Below the pieces are notes generated by a model. That model searched no databases. It was given only the letters and a program-made list of their open reading frames with translations, and was not told the DNA's origin. A stretch of DNA of 13,130 nucleotides from Bacteroidales bacterium (lineage in GTDB: Bacteria > Bacteroidota > Bacteroidia > Bacteroidales > UBA932). The position numbers and the translations under genes were made by a program. The stretch lies in contig JAILDI010000029.1 of the NCBI GenBank assembly GCA_024689525.1, forward strand, positions 1 to 13,130. Reading direction: 5' to 3'. Below are positions 6,423 to 12,048 of this stretch, one piece after another (position 1 is the first letter of the stretch; every line of letters starts with the position of its first letter).

Positions 6423-6841
6423 CGCTCAAACATTTCAAATAAATTCGCTTCTACAGGAGAACTTCCTCCAAAGAAATCGGCAAGGGAAGACTCGACAGAC
6501 GCCATTACCTGTTGGTTGTCGGTCATCTTCTCCCCATACGAGTAACAGATATATAGTTCATCATCTGCTTTGGCCCCGCTGTACCTGAGGCTGAAGCCGA
6601 TAGCAATAACGGCGGCGATACTGGCGGCAACGGCAACCAGAGGGAATAGATGGACGGTTCTGACTTTCCGAACCTTTTTCTCTTTGCCGATGGACAGATA
6701 ACCCAAAACGCCCCGCAGTTCCTCGAACTCAGGGTCGTCCACCCTTGCAACATACCTGGCCAGATCCCGCTCCTCCTCAGGAGTGGTCTCCGCATCCCAG
6801 TAGCGCTGCATCAGGTTCATATATTTCTCTTTATCTGTCAT
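6419..6841 (-). CDS. Membrane anti-sigma factor
   Basis: A 140-residue protein. The N-terminal 60 residues form an anti-sigma-like domain: YMNLMQRYWDAETTPEEERDLARYVA resembles the start of Bacteroidales ECF anti-sigma factors (RYW-x-GETS-x-E-E-E). One predicted membrane helix spans about residues 64-86, followed by a short periplasmic part of about 54 residues. No HxxxCxxC zinc motif is present. It overlaps the sigma gene by 11 bases, as expected for balanced synthesis of the pair. It should hold the ECF sigma factor at the inner membrane until an envelope signal is received. Confidence 0.8.
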   Translation of the reverse strand: MTDKEKYMNLMQRYWDAETTPEEERDLARYVARVDDPEFEELRGVLGYLSIGKEKKVRKVRTVHLFPLVAVAASIAAVIAIGFSLRYSGAKADDELYICYSYGEKMTDNQQVMASVESSLADFFGGSSPVEANLFEMFER

Positions 6842-7307
6842 CCTTCAAAGCATTTCTAAGTGTTTTGCGGGCTCGGGACAATTGCATTCTCACTGCCGTG
6901 GGCTCCATCCCTAATTCTGCCGCTATATCTTCTAAGGTTCTTCCTCCGTATTCTTTCTCCTCCAGAATGTATCGTTGTGTGTCTGTTAACTCCTTTTGAA
7001 TCTTCTCCTGCATTTGGGTGAATGCCCGCTCTTTTTCTTTCGTGTCAGGACTTTCATCGGCATAGTCCCTTTCCAGGGGTACCGACCGGGCTCGTCGTCG
7101 TTCATTCAGGCTGGCATTCCGGACGGTTCGGGTAAGTAGCACCTCAGCTTCCTTTTCTGACTGCAGCGGATATTGTCGGCTCCAGAGCCTCACGAAACTG
7201 TCCTGCAGGATGTCCTCCGCGCCATCGGCATCCGGCAGAATCCTGCCGGAAACCCATTTAAGCCTCTGCCGAAGCCGTATGAACGCATTTGTCAAATAGT
7301 CAGCCAT
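6831..7307 (-). CDS. ECF-type RNA polymerase sigma factor
   Basis: A 158-residue sigma-70 family protein of ECF type. Sigma region 2 is seen in DADGAEDILQDSFVRLWSR (about residues 26-44). Region 4 is at about residues 107-154: LTDTQRYILEEKEYGG, then DIAAELGMEPTAVRMQLSRA, with the HTH recognition helix. There is no region 1.1 or 3. It is the first gene of a five-gene leftward operon with its likely anti-sigma factor and three exported proteins. It probably drives its own operon in response to an envelope signal. Finding it between att sites suggests it is cargo of the element. Confidence 0.92.
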   Translation of the reverse strand: MADYLTNAFIRLRQRLKWVSGRILPDADGAEDILQDSFVRLWSRQYPLQSEKEAEVLLTRTVRNASLNERRRARSVPLERDYADESPDTKEKERAFTQMQEKIQKELTDTQRYILEEKEYGGRTLEDIAAELGMEPTAVRMQLSRARKTLRNALKDDR

Positions 7308-7375
7308 CGCTGCCGTTATTACACTTTTTCCCGTGTCGTCTACTTATATAACACATGACATCCGGAAACGTAACA

Positions 7376-7383
7376 CAAAAATA
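7376..7383 (-). promoter_or_regulatory. Possible -7 box for the sigma operon
   Basis: On the minus strand TATTTTTG fits TAnnTTTG, 68 bases before the sigma start. There is no TTTG at 19-21 bases upstream (the nearest, at 7395-7398, is only 11 away), so a housekeeping promoter is weakly supported. A self-regulated ECF promoter in 7320-7375 is equally possible but I cannot define its consensus. Confidence 0.3.
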
Positions 7384-7646
7384 TGCATTTTTTTCAAAGT
7401 GGTTCGGGCAGATGTAGACAAGTGAGCCGATAGAGCCCTGCTCAAGAGGCAGTGCCGATGCTAAAGTCTATAAGGAAAGCGGTCACGGTCAGCAGTCAGT
7501 TGTTCCGCTCGCTTCGCTTGCTGCACAACTGCCAGCTCACCGTGCCAGCTCATCCCCTCCCGACCTCCCCAGGGAGGAGAATAACGCCCGGGCGCATCCC
7601 TCCGAGCCACCGCAAGTGCCTGAAAATCCGCGGCATAACATAATTT

Positions 7647-7688
7647 AAATTGTGTAAGCAAGCCGCCCTGCGGCTCGTTACACAATTT
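7647..7688. repeat. Two-tier hairpin sharing a 12-mer with the left end
   Basis: Outer arms AAATTGTGTAA (7647-7657) and TTACACAATTT (7678-7688) are perfect, and inner arms AGCCGC (7661-7666) and GCGGCT (7670-7675) enclose a CCT loop. The right arm continues as TACACAATTTCG (7679-7690), which is identical to 176-187 in the left-end inverted repeat. Confidence 0.8.
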
Positions 7689-7765
7689 CGCTGACAATTA
7701 TTAAGCAGCTCCGGCAGTCCTTCGAACCACCGTCATCCCTGCCCGGGCGGCGTTGCGGCAGGAAA

Positions 7766-7845
7766 GGAGTTTTGCTCCAGGGCCATCCCCGGCCCTGGCC
7801 CGTCGCAAAACTCCGCACTTTCGGGGACCCCCGCCCCCAAAGTGC
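7766..7845. repeat. Two adjoining GC-rich hairpins
   Basis: First hairpin: GGAGTTTTGC (7766-7775) with GCAAAACTCC (7805-7814), and inside it CCAGGGCC (7777-7784) with GGCCCTGG (7791-7798) around a six-base loop. Second hairpin, abutting the first: GCACTTT (7815-7821) with AAAGTGC (7839-7845), with an inner GGGG/CCCC. Neither is followed by a T run, so they are not terminators. Confidence 0.8.
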
Positions 7846-8297
7846 ACGCCCCGTTCAACCTTAAAGGAAAGAGAACCGTCATCTCTCGCCCCACCGTAGC
7901 TTCCTGCCGCCACGTGCAGCACAGCTGCGGGTCGCCCAGCCGTCAAAGGTCGTGTGTCAGTAAAAACTGCCACACCACCTTCGCCGTCCGTTCTCCAAGG
8001 TAAGCCTTCGGCTTGTCCATCTCTGGGCGCATTTCCTCCACACCTTGCGGCCTTTCCGCCTCCGTGCGGTCCTCGCTTTCGCTGCGGTCCGTACTCGGCT
8101 CCAAGACCACAAAGTGCTCCGGGCACCCAGAGTGTTGGGCCGTCCCGGCCCAGGCCCCGGAGGCCGTCTGCCCACCCACACTGTCGGTCTTTGCCGGGGT
8201 CTGGGAGCCTAAGGTCTCCCAGCCCTTGCGCCGTCAAAGCCAGCCATTCTCCCACACCAGACCGCCTCCGTGGCCAACGCTCCACTTCGTTCCGCGC

Positions 8298-8407
8298 CCT
8301 TGGTCATTTAGAGACTCAAAGGCTGATTCCCGCATCACGGGCTGTGCCAACCTCAACGACATCACCCCGCACCTGTTGTCAGCCTTTGAGACTCTAAACA
8401 ACCAAGG
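8298..8407. repeat. 29-bp inverted repeat with 52-base spacer
   Basis: The arms at 8298-8326 and 8379-8407 match at 26 of 29 positions as reverse complements (mismatches at arm positions 8, 9 and 17). The spacer holds a small CCCG-CATCA-CGGG hairpin. There is no transposase gene between the arms. This is the longest inverted repeat I found in the window. Confidence 0.85.
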
Positions 8408-8500
8408 CCCTTCTTTTGACATACGCTTCAGCCAAAATGCCATCTCGACCGCTGTACCCCGCCCGAGCGCCGGTACCTGGGGTAGATATATATAAAGGAA

Positions 8501-8520
8501 GCAGCGGCATCCGCCGCTGC
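8501..8520. repeat. 8-bp perfect hairpin with tetraloop
   Basis: GCAGCGGC (8501-8508), loop ATCC, GCCGCTGC (8513-8520). Just upstream, TACCCC (8455-8460) and GGGGTA (8479-8484) form a weaker inverted repeat around a GGTACC site. No U run follows on the plus strand. Confidence 0.7.
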
Positions 8521-8533
8521 GGGTGCAATCGGC

Positions 8534-8565
8534 CTTGATTAAGTCGCTGATTTTGATTATCTTTG
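8534..8565 (+). promoter_or_regulatory. Bacteroides-type promoter for the 8624 gene
   Basis: CTTG (8534-8537), a 20-base spacer and TATCTTTG (8558-8565) fit TTG-N19-21-TAnnTTTG. Transcription would start near 8572, giving a leader of about 50 bases. Confidence 0.55.
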
Positions 8566-8623
8566 TTATACCTGAGAAGGTCCCTATGAGCTATTGCCCT
8601 GCCCAAAAGTACAAACGTAAGAT

Positions 8624-9328
8624 ATGCCCTTGTATAGACCCTCAATACTCCTCTCTGATGCCTACGGTTCCGCGGGTAGCGTTACCTTTTACCATCGGAA
8701 TGGACGGTGTTATACGAGAAGGAGGGTCAAGGCGTCATATCCTGGTACCCCAGCTCAATTGGAGCATCTGGCCATACATCGGAGGGCAATGGCAGCTTGG
8801 GCATCCCTGGATCGCGATACACAGTTGAAGTGGATAGAATATGAGACCACAGCAGAGCCGCATCGGCCGCCTTTTGACCACAAGGCGCATATCTCGGGGA
8901 ATAATCTGTTTGTATCGGCATATCACGGCTTTGCCCTGATGGGTAATGAACATACCCCTGCACCTCAACCTTTCCGGATGCCGCCGCCATTTCAGGTTTC
9001 TTTTGAAGCAGCTATTGTTGAGGATGGCGATCTGCTCCTGACTGTCGATGCCCACGTATCCCAGAATGCCCATCCCGAGCGTTACCGCCTGTATTCCCGT
9101 CTCCGGCTCACGTATCCCGGCAAGGGATATGGCGTCAGAGGAATGAAGGGATACCTGGCAGCTGGCGACTGCTCCGGGCGATTGACCATTGCCATCCCAG
9201 GATATACGGAAATCTGGAACCTCCCCGAAGAAAGATTCCAGATCCAGGCGATGTCTATATTGTTGGATTCTGAGACCGGATTCCGGAGCCAGTATCAGCG
9301 GACAATCTGCATACTGTCTATTTCTTGA
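8624..9328 (+). CDS. Unrecognised 234-residue protein next to the integrase
   Basis: The predicted product has 234 residues with no signal peptide and no membrane helix. The N-terminal half shows an ordered motif series (GSVTFYHRNGRCYTRRRVKA, then TPAQLEHLAIHRRAMAAWASL, then KWIEYE and ISGNNLFVSAYHGFAL). This recalls a loosely defined Bacteroidota family (DUF6266-like, in which a YVR-type strand precedes PxTPxQ and a W/Y-rich helix); I hold this weakly. The C-terminal half (about 125-234) is rich in beta strands. The promoter upstream and the even codon pattern support a real gene. It ends tail to tail with the integrase gene, the two coding regions overlapping by 11 bases, so the pair has probably travelled together. 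Its function is unknown to me. Confidence 0.72.
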   Translation: MPLYRPSILLSDAYGSAGSVTFYHRNGRCYTRRRVKASYPGTPAQLEHLAIHRRAMAAWASLDRDTQLKWIEYETTAEPHRPPFDHKAHISGNNLFVSAYHGFALMGNEHTPAPQPFRMPPPFQVSFEAAIVEDGDLLLTVDAHVSQNAHPERYRLYSRLRLTYPGKGYGVRGMKGYLAAGDCSGRLTIAIPGYTEIWNLPEERFQIQAMSILLDSETGFRSQYQRTICILSIS

Positions 9329-10679
9329 GTTCCATTTCGAAGAGACTCATAGCATTCGCCTTTGTCTTCTCGGCAATGTCAATGTAGGGCTTCATGGCTG
9401 AATAGTCTGAGTGGCCGGTCCATTTCATTACTACCTGCGGGGGAATGCCGCTGGAGAGGGCAAAGCAGATAAAGGTGCGCCTGCCGGCGTGTGTTCCCAA
9501 TACTGAATATTTTGGGTAAATCTCTTCAACACGTTTGCCGCCGCGGAAGCAAACTCGTTTGATAGGTTCCCGGAATCCGCAGAGTTCGCCCAGATCCTTC
9601 AGGTACTTGTTCATCTTCTGGTTGCTGATGACCGGCAGGGCAAGGTTATCCTCAAAGTTTTCATCGGCATACTTATCCAGAATCTCTTTGGCAAAGGCGT
9701 TGAGGTCGATCGGAATGCGGTCATTCGTCTTCTGGGTGGTGATGTACAGGATGCCGTCCTTAATATCGTTCCGTCGGAGATTGGCCATATCCGAATACCG
9801 GAGAGAGGTGAAGGCACAGAAGCAGAACAGATCCCGAGTCTTTGCCAGGCCGCTTGCATCGTGGATTTGCTTCTCGTACTCATTCCCGTTATCATCCGTC
9901 AACTTGACTTTCTTTCCATTTGCCGGGATTTCATAACGGTATAGCTTCAGCAGCTCTTCTTTGGTCAGGAAGATGACCGGTTTCTCCAAGACCTTGAACT
10001 TGGCTTTGTAACGGTTGATGAAATCCTGGGAAGTGTATCCTTTCCGGATGGCCCAGTTGAGGAACCACTTCAAGTTGGAATACTGCTTCTGAACGGTCTT
10101 CTCTTCCATATTCAGGGTGCCACGTAGATAGACAATGAATTTGGTTATGCCGTCCTCGTCGAAGTCCTCAAAGGTGATGTTTTTGTTGAATTCCTCAATA
10201 TGATTCCCGAAGGTCTTCCAGCATTGCATGGTGCCATACGCCCATGTGTGGGCAAGACCTTGTTCGTTTTTGAACTCTTCCAGATATTCAAAGAAGGTGG
10301 GCCGCTTGGTGTCAGATTGCGCTTCATCTGCGTCATTCTTTTTGCCGATGGCCTTGAGGAATTCATCTTTCAGCTCGGCTTCGGTAGGCTTCCCTTTCTT
10401 CTGCAACTCATATTCGGAGAAGTGCGCCTTAATTTGGGCGAGCCGATTGTTGATTACCTTGCCGGAGACACCTTTATTATTTATATATCGGCTAATCACC
10501 TCCGTCTTTTCCTTCTCCCTTCGCTTGTCTTCCTTGGGAAGATTTGCAACCCAGGCATCCCATGCTACCTTATATTCAGCGGTAGTGAGATAACGGGTTC
10601 CGTTAACTGAAATGGAGACTCTGATGGGGAACTCTCCTGCTTTATTCGCCTGCGGCGAGAGATAGAACTTGACCGGCAT
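9318..10679 (-). CDS. Tyrosine recombinase (integrase)
   Basis: A 453-residue site-specific recombinase of the Bacteroidales phage/transposon integrase type. The start is ATG 10679 (MPVKFYLSPQANKAGEFPIRVS). The frame runs on to a TTG at 10736, but a promoter overlaps that stretch. It has an N-terminal arm-binding domain (about 1-100), a SAM-like core-binding domain (about 125-225, from PTFFEYLEEF) and a C-terminal catalytic domain. All catalytic residues are visible: Arg294 (FTSLRYSDM), Lys317 (TTQKTNDR), His397-x-x-Arg400 (THAGRRTF), His423 (WTGHSDYS) and the nucleophile Tyr432 (MKPYIDI). The catalytic set is complete, so it should be active. It would recombine the 18-bp att repeats at tRNA-Ala. 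It lies at the tRNA-distal end and reads inward, away from attR. Confidence 0.95.
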   Translation of the reverse strand: MPVKFYLSPQANKAGEFPIRVSISVNGTRYLTTAEYKVAWDAWVANLPKEDKRREKEKTEVISRYINNKGVSGKVINNRLAQIKAHFSEYELQKKGKPTEAELKDEFLKAIGKKNDADEAQSDTKRPTFFEYLEEFKNEQGLAHTWAYGTMQCWKTFGNHIEEFNKNITFEDFDEDGITKFIVYLRGTLNMEEKTVQKQYSNLKWFLNWAIRKGYTSQDFINRYKAKFKVLEKPVIFLTKEELLKLYRYEIPANGKKVKLTDDNGNEYEKQIHDASGLAKTRDLFCFCAFTSLRYSDMANLRRNDIKDGILYITTQKTNDRIPIDLNAFAKEILDKYADENFEDNLALPVISNQKMNKYLKDLGELCGFREPIKRVCFRGGKRVEEIYPKYSVLGTHAGRRTFICFALSSGIPPQVVMKWTGHSDYSAMKPYIDIAEKTKANAMSLFEMELKK

Positions 10680-10705
10680 AACCCATACACATAGTTTTCT
10701 GTGCA

Positions 10706-10737
10706 CAAAGTTATACACACTTTTCGGTAAATCCAAA
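10706..10737 (-). promoter_or_regulatory. Integrase promoter
   Basis: On the minus strand TTTG (10737-10734), a 20-base spacer and TAACTTTG (10713-10706) match the Bacteroides consensus. Transcription would begin near 10700, 20 bases before ATG 10679. A TATACACA octamer (10712-10719) overlaps the -7 box, so a protein bound there would compete with RNA polymerase. Confidence 0.7.
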
Positions 10738-10803
10738 TAAATCGTAGGAAATCAAACAAGCACTTATTTATATGATTATAAGGTGTTTATCTATCTGTGT
10801 ATA
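10712..10803. promoter_or_regulatory. Right-end pair of TATACACA arm-type motifs
   Basis: TATACACA at 10712-10719 and its inverse TGTGTATA at 10796-10803, the latter 20 bases from the right att core. The same octamer occurs twice, also in inverted orientation, at the left end (174-181 and 205-212). Candidate integrase arm or excisionase sites. Confidence 0.5.
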
Positions 10804-10823
10804 TCTAATCATACTGTGATTAT

Positions 10824-10841
10824 AATCCGACTACCTCCACC
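10824..10841 (+). repeat. attR: distal copy of att core
   Basis: AATCCGACTACCTCCACC, identical to 124-141 in the tRNA-Ala gene. It is followed by T10842 rather than A. No tRNA body precedes it, which marks it as the copy created by integration. Confidence 0.88.
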
Positions 10842-10852
10842 TAATTGAAAAT

Positions 10853-10887
10853 CAAGCACTTGCATAAATGTAGGTGCTTGTTTTTTT
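10853..10887 (+). terminator. Terminator of the original tRNA locus
   Basis: CAAGCAC (10853-10859) pairs with GTGCTTG (10874-10880), extended inward by mostly paired TTGCAT/ATGTAG, followed by seven T (10881-10887). It lies 12 bases past attR, where tRNA-Ala transcription would stop if the element were absent. In the present state the tRNAs have lost this terminator. Confidence 0.9.
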
Positions 10888-10891
10888 GTGC

Positions 10892-10940
10892 AAAGGACTA
10901 ACAAAAGGACTAATAATCATATCCCAAATCGTATCCCAAA
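10892..10940 (+). repeat. Short 12-base-period repeats
   Basis: AAAGGACTAA recurs at 10892 and 10904, and TATCCCAAA at 10920 and 10932, each with a 12-base period. In one frame they read RTNK-RTNN-HIPN-RIPK. That frame is open from 10888 to 11109 but the rest of its product has no protein character, so no gene is called. I see nothing else in 10941-11080. Confidence 0.5.
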
Positions 10941-11084
10941 AATAACTAATTGCAGGCGTTGTATAGTTGTTTGGATATATATGAATCTATACAGCTATTC
11001 TCCTTTTACTTGTTCGGCGTTCTGCTCACATCTGTATACCGGCCTAAATTTATCAATCCTTGATGTTTTTAGCCCATTATCCGA

Positions 11085-11092
11085 TATATTTG
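11085..11092 (+). promoter_or_regulatory. Likely -7 box for the 11122 lipoprotein gene
   Basis: TATATTTG fits TAnnTTTG and lies 29 bases before ATG 11122. The nearest TTG (11060-11062) is 22 bases upstream, slightly too far, so the -33 box is weak. Confidence 0.45.
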
Positions 11093-11121
11093 ATTATTTT
11101 TACAGTTAGTATTAAGACGCC

Positions 11122-12009
11122 ATGACAAGACATCTGTTCAGCGCTTTGTTTCTCACTTTTCTGCTTTGGGGTTGCACAACTGAAGTGTATTCCCCAAAGA
11201 CTGGGTTGTCGGAGGCTCAAAGCCACGCTATGGCAATCAATGCGGTAAACGAACATATTGTTGACCTTCTGACGGATGTTTTCTTTCTGGATCGTTGCAT
11301 AATTGATTATGAGACCAATACCTTAGATAATGAACTGATTTCTGTTTACTTCCCTGAAACCGATATCTCTTGTAACCAGTCATCCATATGCATAGACCGT
11401 AAAAGAGGGACACGGCTGACGGTTGCAACAAACGGTACATCATTGGGGGATTACGATTCTGTATGGGAGATAGAAGGCAAGGTTTCCAAACTGTGGGGAG
11501 ATTACGCCGAAGAAGGGTTCCTTTTCACTGTCAGTAATCTTTCAGGCTCCTTCTTGGTGGATGGAGAAATCCTGACTAACCGTCTGTACGAAAAAGGCTA
11601 TTTCTATAGTGATGTATCCCTCTCCTTTTCTAGATCGTCTGTCCCCATTCAGTTCACAGACCTTTCCAGGCCGGAAACCCACCTCGAAAGAGAAACTCCC
11701 GTGTTTGTATTTGATGGCAGCATCGCATCTTTCTTTGGGGACAATGGCGTGCAGGATTCAAACGAGCCCCGATATGACGTTGAGGTCATATCATTGAAAG
11801 GCTATGACCACAAAGAGTACATCGGCAGCGACCCCATATATGACGGGACGTCCTATTTCCAGTCTGGAAATCTAACCTGCGTGATTAGTAAAAAGGACAA
11901 GCCCGGTTCTCACCTTACAATCCGTATCAAGAACGAAACCAACTGGCAGTTGGAGTATAACGGAAACACAGAGTCATTCAAGCCCAATACTTCTCCTATA
12001 AGATTCTGA
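11122..12009 (+). CDS. Lipoprotein of unknown function
   Basis: A 295-residue protein. The N-terminus MTRHLFSALFLTFLLWGC is a lipoprotein signal with Cys18. The mature part first carries a helical segment (LSEAQSHAMAINAVNEHIVDLLTDVFFLDRCI), followed by about 230 residues of mainly predicted beta structure with many Asp/Ser/Tyr and no catalytic motif that I can recognise. ATG 11122 is the only start that gives a signal peptide. It stands alone, convergent with the next gene at a distance of 39 bases and with no strong terminator between them. It lies outside the att-bounded element and belongs to the host chromosome or an older insertion. Probably exported to the outer membrane. Confidence 0.8.
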   Translation: MTRHLFSALFLTFLLWGCTTEVYSPKTGLSEAQSHAMAINAVNEHIVDLLTDVFFLDRCIIDYETNTLDNELISVYFPETDISCNQSSICIDRKRGTRLTVATNGTSLGDYDSVWEIEGKVSKLWGDYAEEGFLFTVSNLSGSFLVDGEILTNRLYEKGYFYSDVSLSFSRSSVPIQFTDLSRPETHLERETPVFVFDGSIASFFGDNGVQDSNEPRYDVEVISLKGYDHKEYIGSDPIYDGTSYFQSGNLTCVISKKDKPGSHLTIRIKNETNWQLEYNGNTESFKPNTSPIRF

Positions 12010-12048
12010 TTTGGGGCACAATGCCGGCGATAAACGAGCCGGACGTAA

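Larger units (their letters stand above)
7384..8557. other. Gene-free, GC-rich, hairpin-dense segment
   Basis: About 1.2 kb between the sigma operon promoter and the promoter of the next gene. Open frames exist on both strands (for example 7701-8285 and 7943-8179 minus, 7954-8397 plus) but overlap one another, have low-complexity Arg/Gly/Pro-rich products and resemble no family I know, so I do not call them. By contrast there are many strong inverted repeats: 7647-7688, 7766-7814, 7815-7845, 8201-8222, 8298-8407, 8455-8484 and 8501-8520. Candidate roles are an oriT, a single- or double-strand replication origin, or structured RNA. A decayed coding region is also possible. Confidence 0.6.
124..10841. 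mobile_element. tRNA-Ala-integrated element of about 10.7 kb
   Basis: Seen: an 18-bp direct repeat of the tRNA-Ala 3' end at both limits, a complete tyrosine recombinase gene next to the right copy, and short repeated motifs near both ends. Known: tyrosine integrases commonly use tRNA 3' ends as attB. Inferred: everything between the repeats entered as one unit. The contents are a membrane protein, DUF3853 HTH protein, VirE_N and DUF3987 replication proteins, KilA-N protein, ECF sigma operon, a hairpin-rich non-coding block, an unknown protein and the integrase. No relaxase, coupling protein, terminase or capsid gene is visible, so it is either mobilised by partner functions, a phage-satellite-like island, or decayed. 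Base usage is mosaic (very C-rich replication genes, A/T-richer KilA-N gene), suggesting assembly from several sources. Confidence 0.85.

Noticed and set aside
7943..8179. Minus-strand frame whose end (PKAYLGERTAKVVWQFLLTHDL) looks protein-like.
   Set aside because: It overlaps larger frames on both strands, has no promoter or partner gene, its upstream part is low-complexity, and hairpins cross it. It could be a relic of a mobilisation gene, but I cannot support a CDS.
7701..8285. 194-codon minus-strand open frame.
   Set aside because: The product is rich in Gly, Arg and Ala with no domain, as expected for any frame in GC-rich DNA, and it spans two strong hairpins.
10680..10736. 19-residue N-terminal extension of the integrase from a TTG.
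   Set aside because: A well-formed promoter (TTTG-N20-TAACTTTG) lies in this stretch, so transcription would begin downstream of the TTG. The ATG at 10679 starts the recognisable arm-binding domain.
10888..11109. 73-residue plus-strand frame after the tRNA terminator.
   Set aside because: Apart from the repeat-encoded start it shows no protein character, and it has no recognisable family or convincing promoter.
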